Shown one piece after another: positions 23,072 to 36,762 of a stretch of DNA of 64,000 bases. The notes under the pieces are model-generated. The model was given only the letters and a program-made list of their open reading frames with translations, searched no databases and was not told the DNA's origin. Numbering within the stretch: position 1 is the first letter of the stretch; every line of letters starts with the position of its first letter. The position numbers and the translations under genes were made by a program. The DNA comes from Epiperipatus broadwayi (Eukaryota > Onychophora > Udeonychophora > Euonychophora > Peripatidae): NCBI GenBank assembly GCA_028023455.1, contig JAQFVV010000013.1, positions 2,358,001 through 2,422,000 of the forward strand, read 5' to 3'.

Positions 23072-26000
23072 CTGATTAAAAAAAAAGGAATAGGAAAACA
23101 AAACAAATACAGATATATTCATAATATACAATATGATATAAATATATTTTTAAAAAATCAACACACCATGCAAGCAGAAAGAAGAATCCATAAATATTGC
23201 ATTGTGGATAGTTTGTTTGCCTTAAACAACTACTGAGTTAAAATGATTACATGGGGAAAAATATAAGTAGGCTGATATAAAATAATAAGCTTCAACTTCA
23301 TCTTTAGCGAATCCATGAAAATAATTATAAAAAATAGTTCTTTGATAACAATGTTTTTTATAACACAAACTAAAACAATGTATTATTAATTAAACATTTT
23401 ATGTTTGGGAGACTATTAAAAGTATGTATTGTACTGCATGCAAAAAAAAAAAAAAAATTAATGAAATAAATTTATTAAATTTCATAAAAAAAAAAAAGAT
23501 AAACATATTATGTAAAAATTTAACTGTTAATAAAAGATTTTAAAAATTTATCAATGACTTAGATTATATATAAAATAATACAACATTAATAAAAAAAAAC
23601 TATAAAATCACTTAAGAAATCAGCAAACTATATTATATTATAACTTAAAACCTTATAGCAGCCTTCAAATAGTTAATCTGATAGCAGTTACCCACAATGC
23701 AATTAAAATTATAGTACATTATATGCATATTATAAGAAAGAAATATGCAAATTAAATGAGGAATAATAGAAAAAAAGGCAACACAGTGAGAGAAGTTAAA
23801 AAAAGAAGAAGAAAAATGCACACAACATACCAGAAATCAACTATTTTTTTAAAAAATATATCTACGCATCAAATTATCATTTTGATTGTTTGAGAGTACC
23901 ATATCTATGATTGCCAAGCCTCAGAAAATATAAATTAAAAAGATCAGAGAGATTTAAAAAAAATACCCAATATCTTAAAATTTTTTAAAAACATATTATA
24001 AAACAAACTGGAACATGATACATACATATACAATTAATTTTCCTTTTGGAATATAGTATTGTAATAGGGCAAGGGAATCAAAAGCTAAAGATTTCTAAAC
24101 AGATTTCTACATAATAAAAGTACAAAAAAAAAGTTAGTTTGTATATCTAATATTACATAAACATCACTGATCTCCTAAGGAAATAACCATAGCAATTAAT
24201 TTTTAAAATTAAATTCTTCACCTTTCAAAATGCACAATTAATTAAAAAAAGAATAGTTTAAATAGACAAAATTAGATTGTACTCTTAAAGATTATGTATT
24301 GTCATTTATGACATCCTTGAAACTATTGATCTAAATTGTATGGTTTTTATTTGATCTTTTCCCTTATTTTTAAATATTTTTATTATATATATAAATATAT
24401 TGAATTTCATTTTTTTCAATACCTTTACATGCCAATCACTGACTTTCTGGAACCCTTGGATTCAAGACCTATATTTTTTTGAATCAATTATATCTAATGT
24501 TTTCAAAATAGTACTGATTGCTAGAAAATACATAAATATTAAATAATAACTCATAATATATACAATTTAGGCTGTATATTATATTACTTATTTTATTCAA
24601 ACAATATATTTATATATTCACATAAAATAAAACAATTAAAGCCCATTTTTATATATTCACATAAAATAAACAATTAAAGCCCATTTTTAAAATTATTTTT
24701 CTTCTGGCATTGTTTATTTAAGAACTTAGATATTAAAGTTTATTTTTATTTTTATTATTTATTTAATTTTTATTTAGTAGAATAAAATGGCAAATTACAA
24801 GGTTAATTAAAAAGTTTCTTCTGTTTTTCTTTTTAATTTTATTTGATAAGTATGTAATTATTCAAAACTAAATACAAATATCATTTGAGTAAATCTTAAC
24901 TTATATTAAAATAATTAAATGCAATGGTTATAGAAACTACAAGTGCTTCACTACATTTCTGTTTGGATTAAAAGCGGAGGTTAAAGCAATAAGTTGTAGA
25001 AAACTTTTTGCTAATGTTCAACTTACATATACTATGTTTTAAATGATGTGAACTTAGGATTCCTCTTTGTATGCATTTGCCTGTTTTTAATATTGACATT
25101 ATATCAATTTTTTCACTCAATCACACCAGTCATTTTCCTGGTAGTAGAGAATACTCAAGATTGGTGCAGAGAAATCCAGTCACTAAGTAAGTGCATTGCT
25201 AATATTAGCAACAGATAAATTCAAAATATATGTTCACACATATTTATATATTACTGAAATATCCTAAAATATTTACTCAAAGACTAAGCAATAAGTAATT
25301 TGCAATATAAAATCTTTTTTAAAATTAAAACTGATAATGAAGTAATATGATCATGTATATATATATGTTTACATGTTTAAAACTTTTAAGTACAGGTAAA
25401 AAAACTAAAGCTACATAAAAATATATACTGTAATGTTATAAAAGCTTTTTAAAATTTAAAAAGGTAACTAAAAATTAAATAAGCGACAATACATTGTTTA
25501 ATTAAAGAGATATCAAGCATTATAAACTATTTACAACAATAAACAAGTATTATGGTTTAATCATAATTTGTTAATTACTTTCACTTGCTATCAGGCAAAA
25601 AATTTTGAGTGCAATATAAAACTTTTTGCATACTCATTAAAGTATCATTAAGACTTTTTTAACCTACATTTAATAAGAGAGCAACTTAATTTGTATTACT
25701 TAAAGTAAGACACACTATTATTTTATTAAGAGGATAAAAATGCCTGTAGTAAATTTATAATTGAGGTCATTAATATATAAACATTATGACTTAATATCAG
25801 ACTTGTGAGACTATATAAGCTAATATGCCTGGTTCAAAAATCCTAGTGTTGAAAATTTCATTCCATTATTTTGATAGTACAATGTGGAGTGCTCATTACT
25901 AATAAAAGACAATAGCCAAAATTAGACTGTATTTATTAAGAAAAATAAACCAATTTTAATGATGCATTTAAATAGCAAGTTCATTCAACCTTCTAATAAA

Positions 26001-26283
26001 AAAGTATTTCTATAAACATAAAAAAAATTCGCAGATGTATTAAAACCACAATATGTAACATATTTTTATCTTTGAAACTATGTACATTTATACTATTTTC
26101 AACACATATTAATATATCAGTAAGACACCCCAATGTCAATGATTAATCAATTTTTGAAAATACACTTGTTTTAAAATTCTCAGCATCATTCCTAACAAGA
26201 CACTGTGATCATATATCCTTATTAAACTCTTACTTCATTATGCACAGTAGCAATTAATGAATTCAGAAATTATTATTATTTTT
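23072..26283. other. mbl intron, AT-rich, little structure
   Basis: This is the start of the 34-kb intron between the 22936-23071 and 57144-57209 exons. It has dense poly-A/T and one small tandem duplication (annotated separately). No gene or recognisable element was found. Confidence 0.4.
24610..24688. repeat. Tandem duplication, about 39 bp x 2
   Basis: The unit TATATTCACATAAAATAAA followed by ACAATTAAAGCCCATTTTT is repeated directly, with one A missing in the second copy. Confidence 0.85.
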
Positions 26284-29200
26284 TTACAAGGAGGTCCTCA
26301 AATTTAAATCATTTCAAATTTTATGCATAAAATAGACTTTATCAATATAATTTAATCTAGTAATAAAAAGCAGTGGCTTGAAAGTTGAAGATTGTTAAAT
26401 TTTTAGCTGAGGAATAGAGGGGACATGTGAAACAAATTTCAGTTAAACAACATAGAGCTTAAACATTATATGACCCCCCTCATCAACTGACCATACTACA
26501 AATAAATAAATATTTAATAGTTCATGTTATACTAACATTGTACACACTAAAGGAAAGTTTGTTTAATAATACTTAAAAAATGTTAAAATATAAAAGACAG
26601 AAATCTTGAACTGGTATTTTTATAACCAATTAAAAAGGGACAATTTTGTATTTCACTTAAGTACAAATACAACTCATAGTAATTAGAGAATATAGCTCAT
26701 CTCTGTTTCACTTTCATTGAGAGAGAGAGTCATGCCAATAACAATGAATTATTCTTACCGATTGTTAACCTATATTTTATTCTAAATATTTTTTTTCCTT
26801 TTCATTTAATAGTTTAAAGATACTCTGTGTGACTTAATGCATAAGCAGAGTGGTCTATTCATTGGGATCACTTGAAAAGAACTGTTATGCTCAACCCAAT
26901 ATTCCGACTAGTCATATAATTTATATATTATATCTGCACTCTATATTGCCATCAATCTATTATTTTAACACTATTTTTTTATTTGAATCAAATTGTTCAG
27001 TTAATTTGCTCCTCAATGTTCTAACCACTTTTTATGATGAATTTCAAAGATCTATAAATATAGAAATTAAAATAAGAATAATTAAAAATCTTATACACTT
27101 TTAAAAATATACATTTATCATTCATACTATACATACCATAATACATTAAAACTATAACCTTAAAATTTACACATTAAAGCTGGCACCAACAATCATAATT
27201 TTTTTTATATTAAAATTCACTATTCCTTTCCTCTCTCGTATTATTATATAATTTTTTTCTTTAACAGTAAATTCCATTACTTTTCACTCACGCCTCTTCA
27301 TCCTTTTTTTTTTAAAAAATAAATATTCCTTTATAATAATAATTAAAATAAAGGAATTGGTATTTATTTTGTGGATTTGGAAAAAGCATTTGATAGAGTA
27401 ATTTAGAATAAATTTATGACTATCCTAAAAAATAAAAGAGTATTTTGGAAAGAGAAACACTGATTTGAAATATAATATACTAGTAAAGAATAAATATCAC
27501 ATTGGAGAAAAATGAATATAGAAAGAAGATAAAATGACATGAAGATGTTTTAAAAAGAGTAAATGAAAAAATAAGTTTAGTCAAGGAAATTAGAGATAAA
27601 AAGAACTAGATTGGACATATACTAAAAAGAAAGACTAGTTTAACAAAGGATATTTAGGAGGAAATGGCAAATGAGAACAAGAAAAAAGGATTGACCATGC
27701 TGGGCAATGAACAAAATTGAATGGAAAAATGAATGAATTAGCTACATGACTGGTCTCTGGATGTCTATACAACAGAGTACTATTGATTGATTAATTTCTT
27801 AACCAATCTCATTTTCCATTACTTTAATGCTGTAATTTATAATGATTATATTCATTTGTATGCTTATAGACTGATAAAATCCTTATTTCCCATATGTATC
27901 CAATAGAAGGTAAGCATTATGACAATAGCATTAAAATGATGGAAAATACAGGAAATTATCAAAAGAGATTGGTTAAGGAATATTTACATATAAGAAATAA
28001 AAAAATTAATAAAATAAAATAAATGGAAAAAATATAATATATGGAATATTTATATAAAAAAAAGGATTGGGTGGAGGGGATGGAGAATGGAGACTGATGA
28101 AATTACTATTAAAGAAAAAATTTGAATAAAATTTAAATATTAATATGAAAGGGGAAATGCAGAGCAAATAATAAAAATCAATAACAACAAGAACCAGAAA
28201 AAAAAAAAAAGGAGTAAAAAAAATTATGATTATTCATAATGGTTTCAAAGTTTTAATTTTAAGGTTATAGATGAAAATGGTAAATGTATATAACTAAAAA
28301 TATTTATTTTCTTAACTTGAGTATAAAATTAATAGTATAGGTACACTATTCCAGAAAGATTAAAATTTCATAAAATATTATTTCTAAGCATTAGAAAAAA
28401 ATTAAAATGGCCTTTTTGTAATTCGAAAGCAATGCTTTGAAATAATATTTTATGAAATATATAATCTTTCCAGAATAGTATAAATATATATTTTAAAAAA
28501 TGCCTAAGATTTTTATTCATTCTATTTTAATAACTATATATTGTTTTAGAAAACCCTTGACAATGGTCCTATAAAGTGACTGAAACATTGGGTGGTTAAA
28601 AAAAAACACACACACACATTTAAAAAAAACATATCAATGGTAGTATGGGGTACATATATATAATAAATACATTGCAAGTCAAATTTGGAAAGACTATTGG
28701 GTATAGTGAAGTAATGACTAAGCACACAATCATACAATTATTTTATCAAAATAAATAGAAATAAACATTTTCATATTTTTGTTTTTCTTACTCCATTACT
28801 TAAAATGAATTAAAGAAGGAGTTTCTAAATATTAGATTCTCAAACTTTAAGATTCCATTGCTAATACACTTTGTAAAGTTAAAAAATTGTTATACATAAG
28901 TGGATTTTTATCAGCCTTAAATAAAAATATTATTGTATATCAATGATGGGATTGCAAAACATTTTTTAAAACATACATCAAAAAATAGAGATCAAACAGA
29001 GCAGCAGATGGAAAGTAGGTAGAAATATGTAAAGCATGTATTTACTTCATTCAGTAGTTATCAAGAGTAAATTCAGAAAAAATTTAAAAAAGCAAAAAAT
29101 TCTAATTCATGTTAAGTTAGTCATGTGAGAAACAAAAATAAATAAACACATTGTTAAAAGTGTAAGTGGAAGATTTATCTCTAATTTATAGATCTAAATG

Positions 29201-29841
29201 CTTATAATAATGTGGGAGAAGTCGAATGCAGCCAATATTATTTAAATGCAAAAAAAAATCCTTATGTGGAAGCCATCAAAAGTCTATAAAATCTCAATAA
29301 TCTCATAGATGAAGTTAGTCTCCAATTACCAAGTATATATAATAAATCATTCTGGAATTTTAAAAAATTCTTTCTACTTTTTATTACAAGGATATAGCAT
29401 CATACATATAAATTAAAAAATAATTTTGGCATCAAATTTTATATGACTATTAATTATTGCTGTAAGTTAACTTCTTTGCAAAGTCTTACCTGCTAGCATT
29501 GTTTTTAAATTGTAGCCTAAAGAAAAAAACTTAGCAAAATATTAATGTCAATGAATGATACAAATAATCTAATACAATATTATTCTTACAAACAATGATT
29601 CTAAAAAGTCAGAAATTAAAAAAACATTCTCAAGACAATTTAGCGCAATGTTAGTTAGTTCTATGACTAAATGCAATGTTTTAAACTCTTCCTATGTTTC
29701 ATTTCATTCATTTTCATGTTATTTTCAATTCTTCATCTACAATAAAAAGTTATATGTGTAATAAATATTTATAAAATGGTCACCATTTAATTTATTGATT
29801 GGGCTTTTTTTTTTTTTGTAAAAAAACCAATTGTTTCAATT
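26284..29841 (+). repeat. Large inverted duplication, arm A
   Basis: This 3.56-kb block matches, in reverse complement, sequence spread over 37189-48460. Landmarks are CAGTTAAACAACATAGAGCT near 26440 with its complement near 48275, CAATGGTCCTATAAAGTGAC near 28562 with its complement near 38500, and TTACCTGCTAGCATTGTTTT near 29487 with its complement near 37600. Arm A lacks the two mobile elements that interrupt arm B and so preserves their target sites. About 260 bp of arm A (26800-27060) has no counterpart in arm B. Confidence 0.88.
27340..27790 (+). pseudogene. RTE-like LINE remnant (reverse transcriptase motif and 3' end)
   Basis: The plus strand reads GIYFVDLEKAFDRV, the reverse-transcriptase motif (FVD..KAFD) of RTE-type LINEs. 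An internal loss follows, then LDWTYTKKKD and RIDHAGQ..KLNGKMNELAT, as in the C-terminal region of such elements. Many stops are present. An inverted copy is at 40140-40620 as part of the large duplication. Confidence 0.6.
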
Positions 29842-32800
29842 TGCTTTTTACCAGATTTTTTATTTTTTTCTCAATAATTTTGTGATAGAAATATTGAAAT
29901 AAAATTTCTTGCTTTCATTTTAAATATTTAATGATTATGATTATCCTTTTTTAATTTTTTTATTTTATAATCCTTATTTTTTAAAAGTATTATTAAATCA
30001 GCACAATATTAAAACTCTCATCAATATATATATTAATTTTCTTTCTCTATTTTATTATAAATATTCATATTTTGATATGTTTAATAAATATTAAATCAGG
30101 TTTTAACATTTTATTTTTTAAATGAAAAAGATTAATTGATGAATATTAAATAAATATAGTATAATGAAAGATGTTTCGGAAGGAGAGTGCAAACAAGAAA
30201 TGATGAGAAAGATTGACATTGTTGGACGATATAAGAGATGGGAAGAGTTATTTAGAATTGAAGAGATGGGCAATAAAGAGAATGGATAGGAAAAATGGAT
30301 GAATTGGTGGACTAATCTTTTGGATGTGTCCATGGGACAGAATACTATGGATGATGATGATCACAAAATCGCTCTATTAAGAAAAAAGTAGCTCACATTT
30401 ATAAAAAAGGTCTATAGTATAAAATAGATTGCCATAATAGAACTGAACAACAATTGAATAGATAATAATTTATTATACTGATTAATTGATTGTTTTGGAT
30501 TAATATCTTATTTATTTAGCATATAGATTTTTTTTTTAAAAGACAGGTTTGTAAAATAATCTTTTTAGGAGATATTAATCAAGCAAAACTAAATCAACCA
30601 ACTCTACCATTGCATCTATATACTACACAATCATTAATAGTTAGATACGTGAGACAAATTTGTAATCTCATAAGAAACCCATTTCTTAAATCATAATTTT
30701 GAACTTGGTTGAAGATCTGAAAGGGAAACGTAAATATGTAGTAGACGGCTATGTTCAAAAATAATAAGACTGATTTATGCACTGTCTGTGAAATAATCCG
30801 GTGAAGAAATATATAAAAGGATGAAAAGCTATTGCAAGTGTACTAGTAATATTTAATTGCATATCAAAAAGTTTAGTGTCAAAGAGACAATTCAAGATCA
30901 CTTGAATGCTTCCGTATAATTTTATAAAAAAAATATGTTCAATTTATATCTTACTTCCCTATTATTTTCATGAAAATGTTAAACCATACGTGAAAAATAT
31001 AGCTTCAGCCTCTGAAATTTTTTTTCAAATGTTTCATATTTCTGGGAATAATCTCATAATAAAGGAAGACAATGACATCAGCATTGATAAATTCCCTACA
31101 GTTTGTTTTGGGAATATCACAAAAGAATACAGTATATCAAATAAGGTAATTAAGATAACTGAAATTTATCAGAGATTATTCTATAAAATTTTATTTTCAT
31201 TATAATGTTCAAATTTGATTGGAAGTTTTATTTATTTATAAATAAGGAAACAATTATAACACTTATTTTTTTTAATAGGAAATATCTTATGCTCAAATAA
31301 TGAACCTATCATCCAATTCACAAAGATGGCCAAAAAAAAAAAGACATCTATCCTATTTTAATAAAATATTATTAAGCTTTATATTTTACTTTTTAAAAAG
31401 ATATTAGATAAAGAATTTCATTATTATGCAGCAAAAGGTGGGGAAAAGTGTGGTAGAAACTCAATAATTAAAATAGATGATTGCAACACTTATTTTTTCC
31501 AGTTTACAATTTTAAATCTTAATATAACATCCATCTTTTTACACCTATTTTTTTTTAATTTTGTATTACATTATTTAATTTTTATATTCTTTTTGATAAA
31601 ACTGTTTGAGCCAGTGGCTATTAATTAATTAATACATGCCTCATATAAATGACTAAAAAAACAAACAAACTAAATCATGTTTTATATTTTGCATAAAAAA
31701 AATAAAAACATTTATGGCAAAAACATATTAAGTAAAATATTTAAATTCCAAAAAGCAACCCTTTTATGAAAATAAATAAAAAGTTAGCAACATGCCATTT
31801 ATTAAAAAATAATTGGCAATAAAAGTGAGCAATCTATAAAAAAATTGTCTATGGTAAAAATTAGCATGTCATAAAATGTTAACAAGGCAAAATGTACATT
31901 TATGTGAAGAATTGTTTGCAAAACCATGAAACTACATATTTTTAGCAATGAAATCAGACACAAATCTGTTAATAATTTGAATCCCATAAATAAACCCATT
32001 TAGGCAAAATAACATAGATATATGCCATAAAATATATACACATGACAAATATATTTATTAAAATTGGAAGATGTTACAAAATGAGAACTCATAGGCAGTT
32101 GTTTGACATCAATTGATATAGCTTCACTGCTATTTTATTTTCCATGATTTTTATTAATACACTTCTTGCCATAAACAAATGGCTTTTTAGAATTTCTTAT
32201 GGAAAGGTTACATTCATTCCATGGATTGCCTTTTAATTTAATTTATTGTAGATTTCTATTTGATCACATTAATAAAACATTATTTATTTCTATAGTTTTA
32301 ATTAACACATTTCTTGCCATAAATGAATAGTTTTTATAATTCAAAAATATATTATTTTACTTAAGAAAATGCCACCAAATACTTTCTTTTCAATTAAATA
32401 TACTTTTTGTATTGCTGTGCCTGAAAAAAATATTTATATTTATTTTGCATTGGTTTTTTTTTTTTTTTAAAGCAAAATATTAAATTTATTGAATAGTTAT
32501 ATCTTTGAACATTGTTATGTAATTCCATTTGCTGGGAGGACCAGTCTCTAGCAGCATCAACAATTCTTAATCATAAAATGATTAATTTAAAAATAACAAC
32601 CGATTCAGTATTTTTCCAATGTTGATTTCTTCAAAAAAAATTTTTTTTGTAAATTTGATGCCTCTATATTTTATAAAACTATTACTACTGAATAAACTTT
32701 GTATATTAATTAAAATTCCACCTCTCTCATTACTTTTATACATGTACTTAGCACAATGGTAGTGGCAAACTGTATTTCAAATGATTTTAAGCTATTGAAA

Positions 32801-33417
32801 ATTTCCACATTGAATGGATAGTAGAATGATCTACAAACATGAGAACTATAAGTACTCAATAAGAAAGGCTAACCAAGATCATCTATTGGCTTGCATGAAT
32901 AAGATATTGTTTCATCAAAGGTTAGGAAGCAATTCTCTTTATGACTTTTTTTATCTTATTGTTTTCTAGTTTCTTAAGTTGGAATTGGGTTCGGATGTCA
33001 TGTGATGGTAAGATTATGTTTGTAGAATCAGTACCATCTTGAAATTCTGATCCCAATTTTTATTATATACAAGTATATTTAAATATTTAAAACATACAAA
33101 GTGCTTATTATTGAAAAAGAACAATGGGAACAGATTTAGCAGATAGAGGGTCTTTAATTATGACTTGTCCAATGTGTTAATCAAAACTGAGTCACTAGAA
33201 ACTGGTTAGTGCAAAAGTTTTTTTTTTTTGGAAAATAGGCTCAATTTAGAAATGTCTTGCTTTCCATAAATATGGAAAGATCTAAAAAAGTTGATCAAAA
33301 ATGGCATAATACAAAAATTTGGTCATGTTCATTTTAAAAGTTTAGAAAATAGTTGTGATATCAGTAATGATAACAAATAATTGTAGCATGCTTTCTAAAC
33401 TTATCTAAAAATATAGA
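29842..33417. other. Spacer between inverted arms, mostly unassigned
   Basis: AT-rich sequence. The 99-residue plus frame at 30906-31205 has no recognisable motif and may be chance. Two similar blocks containing CACTTCTTGCCATAAA/CATTTCTTGCCATAAA (about 32160 and 32310) suggest a small internal duplication. Confidence 0.35.
30115..30355 (+). mobile_element. LINE 3'-end fragment with GATGATGAT tail
   Basis: The sequence includes GATTGACATTGTTGGACG and ends GACAGAATACTATGGATGATGATGAT. It resembles the C-terminal end and simple-repeat tail of RTE-type elements, as seen at the 3' end of the copy at 3540. No open frame remains. Confidence 0.5.
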
Positions 33418-33682
33418 TACAGAAAATGAATAAATAATATAAAAACTCTGTCAGATAATGAAAATTATTCTACACGAATAAAGCATGATAAACAGAGCAC
33501 AAAAACATTAATTATAAACAACAATTAGCCAAGCGCTTTCGGTACTGTATATCAGAATCATGGCGACATACATGATTCTGGTATACAGTACCGAAAGCGC
33601 TTGGCTAATTGTTGTTTATAATTAATGTTTTTGTGCTCTGTTTATCACGCTTTATTCGTGTAGAATAATGTACAGAAAATGA
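33418..33682. mobile_element. Near-perfect 206-bp palindrome flanked by a 12-bp direct repeat
   Basis: Arms at 33464-33562 and 33571-33669 are 99-bp reverse complements with two noticed mismatches, both transitions, around an 8-base centre. TACAGAAAATGA occurs at 33418-33429 and again at 33671-33682 and looks like a target-site duplication. Each arm ends in a stem-loop (GGTATACAGTACC) followed by GAAAGCGCTTGGC. The Penelope-like element at 40716-44265 has the same arrangement (GGGAG...CTCCC then GAAAGCGCTCAGC). The palindrome is therefore probably two head-to-head ends of a related Penelope-type element. Confidence 0.75.
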
Positions 33683-33689
33683 GTAAAAC

Positions 33690-35600
33690 TTCACTTGCTA
33701 TTGATACTTCAGGTCTGAGTATAAGTTATTATCGTTAACAAAGGGATTGTCATATCAAAATTAATAGAGCTGCTCTTGGTGAAGTGTTCATGAAGTAGTA
33801 AATTAATTGAACAAGTAGGAAAGTCAATTCATCAGATGAAGGAATGGTGAATGGAGTTATTAGGTAGATTAAAGAAAAATTAATGGTATTAAAATTGATT
33901 TGTACAATAATATCATTGGTCATTCCATCAGTGCTAATACTATATAGTTAGAGTGACAAAATTTAGAGAAAGTTTTTATTTCTTGCTGACAGTGTTACTG
34001 CATCATTACAACAAAAGATTGAATTTTTCTTTTGAAGACTTTAATGAATATACTGCAGAAACAGCAAAAGAAGACCCAACATTCTTAGAAATAATGGTAC
34101 TAATTTTGTAAATTCAAATTGTTTGATTATTGAAATTTTGTACAACCCATCAATTGATTATTACAAACTGTGCTAAACCAGAAAAATTGCTATAAAAAAA
34201 CTTTATGCACACTTTCAAAACAATTGCATCTATATAGATTGTACTATAAATAGGAATCAGATTGTAAAAAGTAAATATTACATGAAAATTTACAAGCACA
34301 GGTTTGTAAAAACATTATTGAATACCCCAAAATTAAAATTATGCTAATATTAAAAAATAATACTATTTCAAACATATTGATACAAAATTTGATGTTGTCC
34401 TTTAGAAGCAATTGCTATTCATGCTAAACTTCAATAGCTGTTAAACATTAAAATTTAGATTTTTCAAGTTTATTGTGATACTGGTGTGCAGGAAATAGTC
34501 TTGAAAACTGTTTTGGGAATAAAAATATCTCAAGTTTATTGGGAAAAAAAACTAGGAAATTTTCTAATAATGTGAAGTTATTAAAAAGAATATATAGCAT
34601 TTATACAACAAGAATATGGAATTTCATAAGCAATTTAGAAATCTAATTTGTTAAAGTTAAAAATAATTCGTGGATTAAAAGAGAGTAGTAATTTGATCAC
34701 TTTAGATCTCTATGCTTTTATGTATGAATGATATAATGTTGACAGTTGGAAGAAATAGTATAATCATCTTTTGAATAATAAGTTAAACATGACACAAATA
34801 TCTAGTGGCAAAAAGTTAAAATGGACGCTTAACCAGCATTTAACTATAGATCAAAAATTACAAAAATTACCATCTGGGAGGCGTACAGTATAATTAATCC
34901 AAATTATCCCACAATTGCTCCAAATCTTGGCTTCACCAACTACAAATTAACAACAATTTTTAAATTTCTCACTCTTGAGTCTAAATATCTTAATCTCATT
35001 ATTAAAATAAACTTAGAAGCTATGCTCACAAATAAATTCCTTCATTTCAAAAGATTCTACAATAAGATAGACCCATTTTGTCAAATATGTAAAAGGCAAG
35101 AAGAGTCATTCAACCATATAATATACTCATGACCAGGGCTCAATAAAATAAATTTAGCCTTATACCAAAACTTAAGGGTGGATTACTACAAAATCATGTC
35201 TATAAGGGAAGCCTTACAAACTAAACAGTTTCCTATTATTAGACTTTCCATCTTTATTGTACACGCTATATGGAATGTCAGATGTAAGCTATTGTTCTCA
35301 GTGCCTGTCCCTGAACCAGTCAGTCTTTTCATGAGCATTATTAGGACAGTAAAAAACAGACTTTATCATTGCATCAAAATTCATGTATAATGAAACGTGG
35401 AAGTTACTTAATATACCAGATCCACTGAATCATTAGTGGCTAAGTAAAAGATGAATAATAGATTCATTTTGCATCAATGCTGATAGGTGAATAGAAAAGC
35501 TACATCAGTATACTATATTTATCAGAAGATAATCAATATACAAATGGTCCCAGACTGTTGATGATGTGTAAAACATAAATTTTTTGTCTGTTATAAGTAT
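33690..35600 (+). pseudogene. Decayed non-LTR retrotransposon with zf-RVT-like C-terminus
   Basis: In the plus strand, EDFNEYTAE near 34040 resembles the GDFN motif of LINE endonucleases. Around 35060-35150 the translation reads RFYNKIDPFCQICKRQEESF then NHIIYS, a stop (TGA in place of a Cys codon), then PGLN. This is the C..C....E...H.....C pattern of the zinc-binding region found after reverse transcriptases (zf-RVT). It continues with HAIWNVRCKLLF at 35250-35300. The reverse transcriptase itself is not recognisable. The element ends near 35640 (ATAAAAGCTTTTGAGATT). Confidence 0.5.
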
Positions 35601-35640
35601 GTAAACATTATTTTTCATAAATAAAAGCTTTTGAGATTAA

Positions 35641-36760
35641 AATGGAAGGATTCAGGTTCTGATTAGAACCTATAAATAATTTAATTATTATGTACTATTT
35701 TTGCTACAAAACTACTCATTTTTTTAAAAACACAAAAGGCTGCCTCTACTGTCATAATTTATAAATAATAAAGATGACAAAAACCAGGAGGAAATTACCA
35801 TGGAATATCAGTTAGCCAATCCAGAAAAAGAAATTGCAAATATTTAATAGGTTGTTTTTTATCATATTCAAATAATCAACAAATAATTAAAACGTAGTAT
35901 AATTAGAATTTTTGATGACTGGCAAAGTATATATATAGTTTTTATCAATTTGAAAAGATTTGTGGCAAAGTTTGATATCCAGAGAAGTTTAATAAAGTTA
36001 TGTAAATCATTTGAGAATATAGCGGAATATCTGAAAAATTTGAAATTAAAATTGGAGATTAATAAGAAAGTATATTAGATGCAATTCTGTTTTTATGATA
36101 GTGGATTTTGAATTGGTGAACAAATAGTCATGCTATTAAATCTATATCATGTCATGTCGTAATATAGGTTTAAAAATGGGGTTTTTAATTTGAGCAGATT
36201 AAAAACAAAAATTTTTGATTCCCATTATAATGATAGAATAATCTGATGAATATGCTTTGAATGCAGTCTGTAAAAAAATTAATTTAGAAGTTATTGTTAA
36301 AAAAACAACTAATATTTTATCAGCTAATAATGAAAAAAAAAATCTGACTTTAATGATTATAAGATTGACAAGTGGCTCTTGATATCCTTTTAAATAGTAA
36401 ACCAAATCTTAGCTGTTATTGTATAAAAGTTCTTTATTTTGCCAAATTTACTGTATGGCATATGACTTGAATTCATTACTGACAATATAAGGACACAATC
36501 ATAAGATAATACTTAGTAGATGCACCCTGTTTATGATATAAAGGGTAATTTTAAGGAACTCCAAAAGTGATTGTTTTATTGCGAAAATAAGACTGAGCAT
36601 AAAATACTATTATAGAGACCAACAACTGGTTAAATCTTGAACATCTTAATCTTTCAGAAAGAAAAAAAATGCTGAAAAAGATATTAGAAAATGTCAAATA
36701 GACTGATTTAGTCACTAACAATGATAATTTAATAATCTTATTCTTCCTAATTGTTTTTCT
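35641..36760. other. AT-rich DNA, possibly decayed element
   Basis: Short plus-strand stretches such as SFENIAEYLKNLKLKLEINK near 36010 look protein-like, but I cannot assign a family. There are many stops. Confidence 0.25.
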
Positions 36761-36762
36761 GG

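Noticed and set aside
22955-23236. 93-residue plus-strand ORF
   Set aside because: Antisense to the AFPGMVPY exon, then runs into intron.
30906-31205. 99-residue plus-strand ORF
   Set aside because: No recognisable motif, AT-driven composition and no supporting context; reported only as part of the spacer.
36241-36280. CTGATGAATATGC as a hammerhead core
   Set aside because: The following sequence lacks GAAA and a paired stem II.
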